Assembly (NCBI GenBank): GCA_037013495.1
Contig: CM072805.1
Location: forward strand, 36,373,169 to 36,437,168
From: Hippophae tibetana
Taxonomy: Eukaryota > Streptophyta > Magnoliopsida > Rosales > Elaeagnaceae
Direction of reading: 5' to 3'
Length of the DNA: 64,000 nucleotides
Shown piece by piece: positions 36,501 through 49,800 of this stretch (within the stretch, counting starts at the first letter, position 1; every line of letters begins with the position of its first letter). The notes under the pieces were generated by a model that was not told the origin of the DNA, ran no database searches, and saw only the letters and a program-made list of their open reading frames with translations. Both the position numbers and the translations under genes were made by a program.

Positions 36501-39214
36501 ATTTTTTCTCTCATCTTTAATAATTTTCAACCATTGTACATAAACTTATAAAAAGTTAGTTACATTTCAATATATATATATATATATATATAATTCTATC
36601 AATTTGTTAAAATTAAGAAATTGAATCTGATACATCGATTTCGATTGAAAAAAATTATAATTTGATCGGATTTAAATTTAAAAGTATACAATTTATTCGT
36701 ATCTAGATTCACATGTTTTATAACTACCGCAATTCAAATCGAATTGAAATACCATCAAAATTATAAATAAAGACATTTTATTTTATAATATATTATATTT
36801 AAATATTATACATATTATATTTATATTAAATTACTATTTTAGTTTAAAAATAATTATAATAATTAAATATTTATAATAATCTGATAATTGTCCAAGCACA
36901 ACTCTTATTATTTTTATTTTCTTAATTGTAGTTATAAACAAAAAAATTTACTAAAATTACATCAATTTAAAATTTAAATGCAATTCATATCGTGTTTTAT
37001 ATATGATAATAATTCATAAATAAATTTTAACATTAATTCGATCTTATTTGATTCAAAAAAATCAATTCTTTTTAAATTTATATTGATTTAGATGATTATA
37101 TCATCTAATTAGATTCAGATTGAACATTTTCAAATTCAGATTAAATCATATCGAATTTGAATTAACAAAAAACAGATAGTTTTGATTCGGTATTAATCTC
37201 CTTATATATGGATTGTTTCGATACAAACATGAATCCATTGTATTCATACATAAGTCAACAAAAGTAAATCAAAGTCAGCAAATAATTAATATATGCCTTG
37301 GATACTTCAAGCTTGAGATGTCTATTTGTGTCGCACGATGATGGACCTGCACATGGACTAAAATCACTCAATTTGTTTATTATATGCCCTAGTATTTATC
37401 ATTTCTATTTTATATATAATTAGTTTAATTAATTAATTTTAATTTTACATAAAAAAAACTATATTTAATATATTTATAAAAAAACATTAAATATATATTA
37501 AATAATTACTAATACTATTTTGAAATTAAGTAGAATTCATAAATTTTAATTGTATAAAAATTAAAAATATCAAAAAAGTCATTAATATAGATGTATCGGT
37601 AAATTAATTACAAATTTTATATATTTAAATTTATAAATTCATATTTATTTTAGTTATTAATTTATATTAAATATTAGATATTTAATTAATATAACTTAAT
37701 TTTCGTATTGTTTAACATAGAATTATATATAAGTTTTCTAACTTTAATTTAGTTAATTTTATTTTTTAAAATCATAAATTATATCAATTATTGAATATTA
37801 ATTTTTTTTCATATGTAATAGACAAAAGTATGTGTTCCCTATAAAAACATGTCTTTTGATAAACTACAATACACATAATCAAAATATGTGTTATTTTTTA
37901 TGATTGATGTTATAGATGAAGAAAATAAAGATAATATATATATATATATATGTTATTTTCTTGTGTTATTTAGCTGCTAAATATTTTTTGTTTGTTTGTA
38001 TATGTAGAAATACTTTATAACCTTTTGTATATTGTTTTTAATTTATTAATAAAATATAATTTAATTTTTAAAATTCTTATGTATTATACATATTTGTGTT
38101 GTGTTGAAAATTTGAATAAGTTATTTACAAGTCATAAAAAGTGAGCTAACAAATATGAGTTGTTATTTTTTATAATTCATGGAATAAAATGTCGTAAAAA
38201 TATTAATTAACCTAAATGTTCCATTTCCAAAATACAGTGAACCTCCCCATCCTTTTTTTTCTTTTTCTTTTAAGAATTTGTTTCTAAACCAAGAGAACCT
38301 AAGTTTTTAATTCATACTAGTCTTAGAACTTAACAAAATGCACGGATTAATAGTTCAAATTTAATAAATATAAATAAAGTTAATTATTATTATTTTAAAA
38401 AACAATACAATTTTGTAAAGTTTTTAAATATATATTTAGGTGAACATTTGATATTAACATTTTGTAACAATACTTGCATGAATTAAAAATTACCTTAATG
38501 AATAATAAACATATAATAATCATTATTTTATGAATATTTTTTTATAACAATATGTATTTCAAATATGATACAAACATGAATAAATTAACTTTATATTGAA
38601 AATATTTGTATGATTTCGTTTAATAAATAAATTAAATATAAAATAAAAATATAATTTTTTTAATTAATATTTAATAAGTTAATAGATACACATGATTAAA
38701 CTTAGTAATTTTTTTTATTCTTTAAGAGTAATGAGTATGAATTCATTATTATTTAATTGATATTAGATATAATATGATTTCGTTATAAAAATAATTAGTT
38801 TAATCCAAATACAATTCGTTCATAAATAAACTCATCGAATTATATACGTTTATAAAATAAGTATGAATTGCATGAAATTTTACCATTCATGTAAGGATTA
38901 AAAGTTTAATAACTTTTTATCACTTATTGTTTCTTATAAATATATTGTTTAAATCAAAATATTTCGTTAAATAAATAAATATGAATAATATGAATTATCA
39001 CTCTTAATATTAGGGATTAAAATTTTAAATTTTTTTCATTTGATTAAAATAATTATATAAGTGTAACAAAATAAAGATAATACACAATGAAATTGTTAAA
39101 TATATTTATTATAGAAATAATTTTATATTTATCCATGTACACATAAAAAAAGCTAAACTTTAAAATGAGAGAAAAATTTGACAAATGATGAGACCTTTTG
39201 TACATAACGAAAAT

Positions 39215-39470
39215 AAAACTATCAAACAAAATCTATTAAATAATTAATTTTAAGCAACTACTACTCTTAAGGTTTTATAAAAGAACATAAATATAGATCT
39301 TATATATAATAAAATATCAAATAGAATCTATTAAATAAATAATTTTATGCAACTTCTTCTCTTATACTTTTATACTTTTATAGAAGAGTATAGATGTAGA
39401 TTTTATATATAATAGAATACCAAATAAATAACTTTTGCAAGTCTATCTTTTATATAATATAGATATATGC
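39215..39470. repeat. tandem repeat of about 100 bp, roughly 2.5 copies
   Basis: Units start near 39215, 39311 and 39414 (periods 96 and 103). The first two share (A)TATCAAA.A.AATCTATTAAATAA, AATTTTA.GCAACT.CT.CTCTTA and TATAGAT.T.ATATATAAT; the third is truncated and more diverged. It ends about 150 bp before the solo LTR. Confidence 0.75.
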
Positions 39471-39622
39471 TGAAAGATATAAATATATATAAAAATATTA
39501 AAAATATATCAAATAAATATAATCCATTAACTTCTCCCATTTATATATATACTAATAATTAAATTGATTGAATTAAGTATAGAGTTAAATAATTATATGT
39601 ATTTTTATTTTTTATAATAAAC

Positions 39623-40513
39623 TGTTGATGCAAGTTTATAAAAACAGTGTAGGAACAATATTACCGATAACTTGAAAGTAACTGCTTGGGTTGAGTCGCG
39701 GACTAAGTTGCTCTCTTTAAGACATTTCGCGGCTCTGCCCAGTTTGTGCAAGCAAACACAATCTCGTCGTCCACAGGATAAAATAGCTCAGAATCTTAAT
39801 CTCTGTCTCAGAACTTCACTGCACTGATGAAGACTGGAATGCTACACCTGAAAATTTGTTGCTCGGAAAACTAAAAAGAATACTTAAAAAATTGTAGAGA
39901 GAATTGTTTTTCGTAGGGAGATGAGATTGTAGATTGTTGTGTAGAAAATGAGAGTTGAAGCCCTCTTTTTATAGGTTTTAGAAAACATGTAGCAATTATG
40001 AATAAAACGGTAATGTCTGGGAATTAAGAGCGTAACGGTCATTTTGAGTAATGAAGAGTAACGACCATTTTCAGATTAAAGATGAGTAACAGATATTTTT
40101 GTGAATAAATACGAGCAATGACTCTTTTTTATGAATAAAGAAGACAAACAGCCATATTCTTAATAAAAGAAAATAACGGTTATTTTTCTGAAAATATATA
40201 TATATATATAACAACCATTTTGTAAGTGAAATTTTTTTCCTTAAAAAGAATATTTTACTAAAAAATAAAATACCACTTCACATGCACTCGACACGGTACG
40301 GCCGGTCGGTCGGACGGCGATGGCGCGCATGTGTGGTATCATATTTGCCTAGGTTCTCTCCTCTTCCACAAAAACGGGTGCCGCTTGGGGCCCAATCCCA
40401 ATAGCCACCTCTTCACTATTTATACCTCTTTAAAATAATATAAAAAAACAATGTGAAACAAGATACATTTTCCGACAATCTATTTTTTTAATAAATTTCA
40501 TCTTTTTTCAACA
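39623..40513 (-). mobile_element. solo LTR (891 bp) of an LTR retrotransposon with a perfect 5-bp target-site duplication
   Basis: The element starts TGTTGA at 39623 and ends TCAACA at 40508-40513, perfect 6-bp inverted termini of TG...CA type. It is flanked by an identical TAAAC at 39618-39622 and 40514-40518, a textbook 5-bp target-site duplication. The minus strand carries a TATA box (TATAAAAA, plus positions 39966-39973), so transcription runs leftwards; the U3 region is 39974-40513 and R/U5 is 39623 to about 39945. U3 contains a GC-rich patch (about 40280-40340), an AT run (about 40195-40210) and a tandem array of about 28-bp units. No internal domain or second LTR adjoins it, so it is a solo LTR left by LTR-LTR recombination. 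The TGTTGA ends suggest Ty1/copia. Confidence 0.9.
40005..40225. repeat. array of about 28-bp units with TAACGG-type cores in the solo LTR U3 region
   Basis: About seven diverged units of 26-30 bp start with TAAC-like words: TAACGGTCATTTT (40033), TAACGACCATTTT, TAACAGATATTTTT, CAATGACTCTTTTT, AAACAGCCATATT, TAACGGTTATTTTT (40174) and TAACAACCATTTT. Two units hold the nonamers TAACGGTCA and TAACGGTTA, which fit the core YAACGGYYA of the plant MSA element bound by three-repeat MYB proteins. The array lies upstream of the LTR TATA box in transcribed orientation. Confidence 0.7.
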
Positions 40514-42329
40514 TAAACTTCTATTTTAATCACATGTTAATAAGAAATGCTAGCATTTGTCTTCTTTCTTTCAAAGCTTCCAAAGGTAATATCATTTATT
40601 TTTCTACTAAAGTCATTCTCATTCTAAAGTAGTCGCTATTCAATATAATAATTTTTCTCATTATTTATATTTTTAAATGCTTTATATAAAAATATATATT
40701 TATAATTGTTCAAAGATGATTTTATCATTACATGTTAATATAGGATGATTTAATTATATTCATGTAATTAAATTGAATTTTTAAAAATTTGAGATTAAAT
40801 CATAAATTTTATAAATTTAAAAACTTAATTGTGATGTTGTCATTAATGTTAAAAAAATATAAATTTATACCCAAATCATTTAAATTTGATCAAGTATTAA
40901 TATTATTTAAAAAACTAAATTATTTTTTTAGTTTTTAAAATAATTATAATAAATGCATGATAAAAAGATATAGATATAAAAATTTGTAAAAAATTAAATG
41001 ATATTAATATTAATATTTGCGCACTAACCAAACTAAGTCTTGTTTCAAATAACAAAATATCACCATATTCCCAGCGCTAGTTTGAAGAAAAAACTAATTA
41101 ATTAATAGCGAGAATTGCAAAAATTAAACTCAATAGCGAGATTTAAAAAAAGAAAAAAGAAAAGAAGAAGTCATGAATTCGTCACTGAGAAGTCATCTTC
41201 TTTATGTCCATGCGAAATAAATACGACCACATATACAACTTCGTTAATGTTCTGTCATCAATGCAATTAATTGATTTACGTCACATGAAAGCACGGACGT
41301 CCTGCTACTAAAAGGACCCTTCCATTTCAAATTTCTTTTAGGGGAAATTTCAATAATATCTCTCAAATTTTAGCTTTTTTTAACAATGCCCACAAAGTTT
41401 TAAAAACATCAATGATGTCCCATTCCTGAACGGAGCTAGGAGAGTGTGAATCTAATGATAAAATAGTGATGGTATACTATTGGTGATGTGATAAGCAGTG
41501 AGAAATATTTGAAAGTAAAAAACTCATTTTGCATGTAGCAACGAATCTAGCTAGAGTATTTCTATATGAGTTATGATGTCGAGAATCTATGGATTGATTC
41601 AATATTTATATAAATTATGTTATTTTATATAAATATTAATAATATATTTTTTAAAATTATCAAAATATTCATATCACATTAAAACATTTTACTATGAATG
41701 ACTTATGGTACTCAATTAATTACAAGTTTCAAAACATTAATATATATGTTGAAATAAAGGTTTTACTAGAGATAAATAGTATTTAATGAAGAGAATGTAA
41801 TTTGTAAATCTTCTTAATATATTTATAACACATGTGTGTTACAAGTATAACATGAACAAAGTATGAATATAAATACATGTCAGTAGGATATGATTTGACA
41901 TAAAATAAAATGTGTCAGAGATCTAGGTCAGATTCAATCATTCTTTTGACGAGGTCGTTCTATGACGGAACTCGAGATGACATTGGATTCAGTCTCTCTT
42001 GGACTCGAGATGTTGTCCATCTGATCTTTCCTGGCTCGAGTCAATATAGCTCAATCTTTGGGCTTGGTTTGTCTCATGGGTGAGATATCTTATAATGATT
42101 CATCTTCCGTCTTGGGTTGGATTTGAGTTTGATCTATATAAAACTCGATAATTAGGTCGGTCCATATATTCAAATGTCCAAACAATATATATACCTATAT
42201 TATGAATATAATTTCAAGCAAATAATTTATTAATATTGATATTGTTTTTAATTTTATTAGTATAAAAACTTTAAATTCAATGAAGATATGGCCAAATATT
42301 TGTTTCTTATTTCAATTATAAATTGAAAG

Positions 42330-43640
42330 TTTATAGATTATGGACCTAATTGACTTAGAGAGTGTGTGAATAGGTTATTTTTAATTTTTATCAATTTATA
42401 ATTTAATAACCTAAACAAAGCAGTAACACATGCAATCGTGTGTAAAAATAAGTGCGGAAATAAAATAATAACACACCATATTTTTAGGCGAAAACAACCT
42501 AGGCCACAACCATGGCCTAAGAGGAAAACCACCGGTCCACCGGACCACCTAACTTTCCACTATGAAAATCAAATGTTCAAATACAAACTCAGTTTTATGC
42601 TACCCTTCCTAAGATACTACTCTAATATACTTTACTTACGAGCCCCTGTTCTGTTTTCACAGTTTCTAATATTAGCGTGAGCGATTTCCAGACCAACGTT
42701 TCAATAAGCTTTCCGCCAATCAGATATGTTCCCGAAGTAATTGCAAAATAGTTAGCACAAAAACACAAGTGCCCGTGTGTGTTCTATAACGGATTTAATA
42801 ATGAATAATCATAACTAGATGATTCAAAATATATGTCATTTAAATTAAATCAACTAGCAAATCCTAGAGCAAAACTATCAAATACAAGTTCAATAAAAAT
42901 AGCTTCTTTAAAGATTAATAATCAAATCAAATAATTATGATACGATAAAAACAATTATTTGATCTAACAATTTAAGAACAAAAATAAAGAAGAAGCCATA
43001 AGAACATATTATCAAAATATCATAAAATAATTAGGCTTATTAATTAATCAAATATAATCACAAATATTTGATAGATTAACTAAATAAAAAAGCGTAAAGA
43101 ATTATGATATTATATTTGCAAAACAAGAGAGAGAAATTAAAAAGATTAAAATAATACTCTTGTGTGGTTAATTGAAACAATGAGTAATGAGTTTTATTTA
43201 TAGAAAAAATTAAAACCCTTAATCCTATGTAATTGATAAATATCTTTTCTATTACAAATAAGATTATTAATTCTCATTAATTAAGATAACTCTCATTTAA
43301 AATAGATTTCTTTTAAAATATATTTTATGTTATCTTTTATAATAAAGATTTCAATTATAATTTAAAATATATCTTATCTAATATCTTTTAAAATAGATTT
43401 TATGCTTTCTTTTATGCTAAATTTTTTAACTATAGTTTAAAGTATATTTTATCTAATATATTTTAAAAATAGATTTTATGCTATATATTTTATGATAAGG
43501 ATTTTAAATATAATTTAAAGTATATATTATCTAATATCTTTTAGTATATCTTATCTAATATATTTTAATATATCTTATTTTAGAGTATATATTATTTAAT
43601 ATCTTTTAGCATATCTTATTCCATATTTTAACACTCAAAA
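42330..43640. mobile_element. possible LTR-type repeat (non-coding), boundaries not resolved
   Basis: The stretch begins with a TGGACCTAATTGACTTAGAG phrase and contains, at 42480-42700, a less AT-rich block with CACCGGTCCACCGGACCACC. It ends near ATTTTAACA at 43625-43633. The arrangement resembles the non-coding LTRs of large plant copia elements, but I find no matching inverted termini or target-site duplication, so this is tentative. The small open frames on either strand here look accidental. Confidence 0.3.
43311..43540. repeat. 75-bp tandem repeat, three copies
   Basis: Units start at 43311, 43386 and 43461 (period 75), and a fourth boundary falls at 43539. Each runs TTTTAAAA(T/A)A.ATTTTATG.T, then TTTATAAT or TTTATGCT or TTTATGAT, then A.TATA.TTTAAA.TATAT.TTATCTAATAT. 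Shorter fragments of the unit continue to about 43620. Copies differ at scattered positions, so the array is old. Confidence 0.85.
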
Positions 43641-45280
43641 TAATTTTAGATTTATAAGCATGTGCTATTAAATGTATAAATATAATACTATGTGTCGTAG
43701 TTATCAAAGATATACCTTAAGTATAATTATCTGAAACTCGAACATTTGTTTGACTTTTCTTGATAGACTTGATAGTAGGCCTAAAAACAAATTTACAGAT
43801 AAATATTTTATCCACGAAAATAAATAACACTCATAATACTTATATAAATAACTCTCTTTTTTAAAAAAATAAGACCTACATTAAATTGGAAGTTTTGAAC
43901 TCGATAATTATGTTATTTTACTGAGTAGGAATTTCTTGAACTTACTATTTTTAGCCAAGAAAAACAATTATGGAAATATGTATTTTTTATTATGTATATA
44001 CAAACGATAATAATCTTGTAACTGTACATATTTTATTTTATTTTTTAAATTTTTGTATATAAATTTACTTTATTAAAGCAATGAATGCATGTCTACAATT
44101 TCTGTTAATTATGTGCATGAAAAGCATGAAGTATGTCATGCTTTGATTGATATATATTTATTATACTTCATTATTTTATTTGAAAAAACACTATTTAAAA
44201 AAAAAATTATGATAGAATCATTCATGTCTTGTGAGTATGTGATGCTATATATAACGCCATTATTTTCTTCTATTCAATTGTAAGTACGTACATGGGCTGT
44301 TTGTTTTTTTATAAGCACATGGGTTATTTGTTACTATCTATCAAATAAGTTTTATTTATATCGTATGAGTAAGGGTATATGATTGATAATAGTATAATAT
44401 TTTTTAATTCATTTTTTTATATATATATCACTTACTTTTAAGATTTTATGGTGCTAACTATTTAAATAACATTAGCCAGTATTGAAAAGTATATGTGAAG
44501 ATACCATGAATATTGAGTATATTAGGATAAATATTAAAGAGAAAGAAATTGGAAAGTTCAGGGCTTTTTGGCTGTATTAATTAAAAACAAAATGGAAATT
44601 TCTTAAACATAATTTCTTCTATATAATAATAAAAAAAAGGTTAAAAAAGGGAAAGAAAAGAGAAAGAAGAAAAAAATAAAACACCCCTTAAAAGCCAAAG
44701 ATTTGTTATGTGTTAGGTTTTCAAACGAGTTCCTACTGGGTCCAATCTCTGCAACTTCGTCGGTTTTGGTCGGTCAAACTCGAACCAGCTCAAGATTGCA
44801 CAACTACCAAAACCCCATGTGGAACCACAGCTATACTTTTTTATTTATTTATCAAATTTCGGTAAAAAGTGTAAATATTAAATGCTTCTTAAATATATTA
44901 CAAAATTTTAAATATTTTTTTATCTTAATTTAATATATATTAATTTATATAATATAATTTAATTAATTTTTATTAATATATATAATTTTATAATTATTTT
45001 ATCATATTAAATTAATAATTAATATATTAATTCATAGATAAAATAATTTAATACATAAAATAAATTTAATTTAATTTAATTGTATTACATAATTTTTTAT
45101 ATATAAAATTTTATTTTTAATCATTATTTGATAATATATATGTTTATTTTTTAATAAATATATTTTTGTTAAAAATTAAAAATAATTAAATCATATATTC
45201 CTTACGAGCTATAAAATATCCATAAAATTTAAACTAATTTATGGCGTCTGGCAAAAAGTCAGATATGCAAAAAGTTGTCT

Positions 45281-45419
45281 CAGGTCATTATAAAATCGGA
45301 ACAACTTGATTCATTTATTTTTTAAATATTAATGTGCGCGTAATATTTGATAGTTATCTCAAGTCTCAACAAAATCAGAACAACTTGGTTCATTTATTTT
45401 TTAAATATTAATGTGCGTG

Positions 45420-45438
<19 letters not shown>
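45281..45438. repeat. 79-bp tandem duplication next to an AT microsatellite
   Basis: Two copies with a 79-bp period share TCA..TC..A..AAAATC.GAACAACTTG and TTCATTTATTTTTTAAATATTAATGTGCG. A long AT run (45422-45458) begins where the second copy ends. Confidence 0.88.

Positions 45439-45458
<20 letters not shown>
45422..45458. repeat. (AT)n microsatellite
   Basis: A pure AT dinucleotide run of about 36 bp directly follows the 79-bp tandem duplication. Confidence 0.92.
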
Positions 45459-45465
<7 letters not shown>

Positions 45466-46185
45466 TATGTATCTTATTAAATAAATTATATTATATTATA
45501 TTATACCATTTATATTATATTATATTAATAATAAATATTTTTTAAAAATAATTTATATTTAAAATACTATTTAACTTATTATAAGTAATTTTTATCTATT
45601 AAAATAATTTCATTATAAAAAATTATTTAATTATTTATTTTTTTATTTTTTAAAAATATATTTTCTTAATATGAGATAAAAATATATATAAATACATATA
45701 ATTTTAAAATTAAAATTTAAATAGATTAAATAAAATATTTAACATAATTTAGACTCAAAACTATTAAACTTTTATATAAATTTAAGTTTTCATTTTATAT
45801 AATAAGATATTACTTTATAATTAAATATATAACTACATAAAAACCATATAATCTAACAAACATGCCCCTCTTGCGTATATATCACCCGTGTTATTATTTT
45901 TATCTTTTTATAAAAATATCACTACAATACTTTATTTATTAAAAAATTAATATTTAATTTATATATTTATTTTTGTAATAATTTAATTATATTATTATTA
46001 AAAAATAAAAATAAATAAAAATAAAAATAATTTTTTTTTATTTTTCAATGCATTAAATATAATATGTATTAATTTAGATAAATCGTAACCGAAAAAATTT
46101 AAAAAAATAATTATTTATCTTTTTAAAATTTTACCAAAAAAAAAAATCTTTAACATAAATATCATTTTTCATGATACAAAGTGTA

Positions 46186-46233
<48 letters not shown>
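46186..46233. repeat. compound (TA)n(TG)n microsatellite upstream of the U-box kinase
   Basis: A TA run passes directly into a TG run of about ten repeats, just before the more GC-balanced sequence taken as the start of the U-box kinase transcript. Confidence 0.93.
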
Positions 46234-46234
<1 letters not shown>

Positions 46235-46239
46235 GGTAA

Positions 46240-46831
46240 TTTCTCACGGCAAAGCTGGCGCAAAATTTTTAAAGTCGTAAAATTTACTATATCTCAACTC
46301 TCACCGTCATCGCCTATCCAAATAGTGAAAATGGAGTTTATTTGAATGTTTAAAATGGCTCTGCAGGAAAATATATCAATCCATTTCTGTTGAAGAACTT
46401 TTGGGAACTCCCAGTTTGAATTTCTGAGCTGCTGGTGTGTATGCATTTAAGCTTTTGCTTTGAGCTTTATGTTTGGTTTATGGTTGTTAAGTCATTTGAT
46501 ATGATAGTTTTATTATTCTTTAAACTTTTGATGACTTGCTTCAATAATTTTTAATCAGAGTATCTTCATAAAATTCCAAATGGGACTGGGTCTTTCCTTC
46601 TGGTTCTAACGAAATTCTGAATCTTTCTTATTTTTCCTTTGAGATCTCAGGGGAATTTTTTGTTCATGCTTGAGTAATTAATTCTTACAATTTTTAATTT
46701 GCAATAAGTGCTTTCAATATCATAAAATACATATTATGCTTACTGACAAAACAACAAATTTTGTGTTTCTTCACGAAAGCAATTTCTAAGGAGTCTTGTT
46801 GTGTTAATATATTACAGAACAGAGCAGAGTA
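46240..46831 (+). promoter_or_regulatory. probable spliced 5' UTR of the USP-kinase-U-box gene
   Basis: A less AT-rich stretch at about 46240-46434 ends in GAGCTGCTG|GTGTGT, a possible donor. The acceptor ATATTACAG at 46817 lies 14 bases before the ATG. The resulting untranslated exon would contain short upstream open frames, for example starting at 46331 and 46355. This is inferred from composition and splice-like signals. Confidence 0.4.
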
Positions 46832-49800
46832 ATGGATGGAAATGAGACTGTGGATATGGATGGCAATCTGAAATTGGAACATCCTTCCCATCATTTGAAA
46901 GTTGCCATTGCTATCAGAGGAAGCAAGAAAAGTAAATCCATATTGAGGTGGGCTCTGGAGAAGTTTGTTACAGAAGGAAATGTGTTTATGAAATTGATAT
47001 ATGTTCGTGCGAGGATCGTTTGTGTTCCAACAGCTAGTAAGTCCTATGCCTTTTTCAATTTCTAATCTACGTGAAATCTTAAGAGCCCAAGACGGACATG
47101 TCAAGCACTATAGTTATCAAAAAGACTTGGAGCATTGTTCAATTCATTTTTTGGTTATGTCTACATATTTGGTTAAGCTTACTTATCTTACAATTTGTTT
47201 CTTTGAAATCACATTTAACTCAAATTTTGCTGATTCTAGTGGGAAATATGATTCCTATTTCACAAGTAAGAGAGGATGTAGCAGCTGCTTTTATAAAAGA
47301 AGTGGAATGGCGGACAAATGAAATGCTTGTCCCTTACATGAAAATGTGTTGTCTTCACAAGGTATGTTGTTTCTCGTTCGTTGAGTTATTTAAATAAATT
47401 CGAAACAATGAGTCCTAATTAGCATGATTTTCAATTCAGGTACAAGTAGAAGCTGTTGTGCTTGAATCAGATGATGTACCAAATGCAATTGCAACAGAGG
47501 TTGCTAAATCTGATATTAACAAGCTTGTCATTGGCGCTCCATCTAGTGGGATGTTTACAAGGTATGTCTCAGTCATGTCACTTTGCATTTTCTTTTACAC
47601 TTAAGCGACCTTTGATTTTCTTCTCTTTGTAATGTTTCAATTTCTGCTGTTAATGTCATCATTAGGCTAAGAGGGTATTCCTTAAAAGATTTTGCCAAAC
47701 AACTAACAATTTTGTTTTCCACGAGTGGTGATTAACATGAGGTTTACTTTGTCATAATTTTCAGAGCTCATTGACTTCAAGTGCAAGTAAATAGAGCATA
47801 GGTTTAGGTTCCGTTTGGAGCTGCTTCTCCTTTTTACCGTAAAGTGTGTGACAATATCCATAAAAAGTAATTTCGTTTCGAGCCCTTACGTATATAAGCG
47901 AGTAAACACATTTCAAAAAAAGAACCACAAGAGATACTACTCATATGCCAATGCAGATATCTGAGTAAATAGGGCCCCTGTAATTAGTAGTACGAGCAGT
48001 GTGTATCACATATTTTATTACCATCTATCCAATTTCCTTATGTGTGATTTTGCTGACAACATATACTTGTAGGAACCTTAAAGGCCTGTCCTCAAAAATC
48101 TCAGCATCCACTCCAAGCTTCTGTACAGTCTATGCTGTTTCAAAAGGAAAATTATCATCTATTCGTCCATCGGATTTGGAGACAGTTGAAAGCTCTAAAG
48201 ATGACAATAGTGATACTTGTTCCAACACCTATAGTTCAAGCTACGCATCTAGCTCGCAGACAGGTGACAACAATAACCAAGTTTTTGCTGCATCATATTG
48301 AATGAATGGCTATGCTATCATATATAAATCAAGCTACTGTAGAGATCATAGGCTTTCCTAATCAAAATTCTATGGGTGTTATATCTACACTCAAACATGA
48401 TATCATGATTCTGCATTTTGAGCCTGAAATACCTGCATATGAATGTGAAATATCCACAAAATGTGTACTTCTTACAAATCTTCGTCTCTTTGATTTAGAA
48501 GAGATTTTAACGGTTCATAATTGCTTTTACAACGTTTCAAAATGATAATCAAATAGAGCCGAAGACTTTCACAATTCCCTTGCTAATCCAACTTTAAAAA
48601 ATAATGTACTGCTTAAACTGTATTATATAAGATGATAAATATTCCTATGAAAAAAGAGTGAGCAAATGGAACATTTAATAATAACTCCTCTTCCTGTAAT
48701 CCACAGACCGTGAATCAGTTTCTTCAAGCTCTCATTTTCATACCTCTACGCCGTCCTTACCAATGCAACAATTTCAAGCTCTTGCAACAATGAACCAAGC
48801 ACTACTCAAAACGAAGAAAAATTCAATTGCAATCAATCATTCTACATATAATTCTTTGGATACTGACAAATTGAAACCTGTTTTGAGATCTTGTCCTAGT
48901 AACTCAGATGTCAATAGTTCACTAAGTCAGGCCTCTAGACTCGAAACCTTGTTAACAGATAATCAGTCATTGATCTATGATCAAGCTTCCACATCAGATG
49001 TAATTCCAGATTATCCTTTAACTGAAAGCCAGGTAATATATCTTGATTTATTTGCTAGTTCCTATTGTTTATGTATATGTATATTTCACAAAAAGAACTC
49101 TTAGCTGTAGCTAGTCATAGAATTGCTCTAGTTCAAAGTTAGTTTAATTCTTATTATTAGGTTTTACATAATTTATCATAATATTTCAAGTCAATAATGT
49201 TAACTCTTGGATTTTTACAGGAGAATATTGTTTTTCAGTTAAATGGACAGATGAATATTGATTTTGAGCTAGAAAAGCTGAGAATTGTACTCAGACATGC
49301 CAGAGGAATGCATGCAATGGCACAAAGTGAGACGCATGAAGCTTCTCGAAAGGTAAGAACATTGTCTTAGTAGAGGTTCCGTATTCATTTCCAATATGAA
49401 TTTTAAGAGCCAAAATAAAATTGATTCTTAAAAAGCATAATTTCATACTGCTTGTTTGATTAGATAAACAATCTCAATAAGCGTCATTTGGAGGAAGCAA
49501 TACAGCTGAAAGAAATAATTTTTGAGGAGGAGGAGGCTAAGGAAGTAGCAAGACAAGAAAAGGAGAAACATGAGGCTGCTAGAAGAGAAGCTCAACTTGT
49601 TAGTGAAAGTGCTGAGAGAGAAGCTGCTCTAAAGAGAGAAGCAGAGATGAAAGCCATGCATGATTGTAAAAAGAAAGAGAAGCTTGAGAGTGCCCTTATG
49701 GGTACTATGCAGCGATATCATAAGTTCACATGGGAAGAGGTTGTATCTGCCACCTCATCTTTCTCCGAGGATCTTAAGATTGGAATTGGTGGGTATGGAA

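Larger units (their letters stand above)
33750..46230. other. 12.5-kb gene-poor, AT-rich block
   Basis: No protein-coding gene can be supported here. It contains several tandem arrays, a solo LTR, a possible LTR-type repeat at 42.3-43.6 kb and long AT microsatellites, all listed separately. At 35190-35540 two diverged copies of a block of about 175 bp share ATAAG..AATA.CTT.CCATAAT and GATA(A/G)GCCTTTTCT words. A less AT-rich stretch at 44700-44830 with an open frame of 76 codons has no recognisable domain. The rest is A/T-run sequence. Confidence 0.6.

Noticed and set aside
42338-42680. Open frames of 64 and 80 codons on opposite strands
   Set aside because: They overlap each other in a stretch that looks like non-coding repeat DNA, with no domain.
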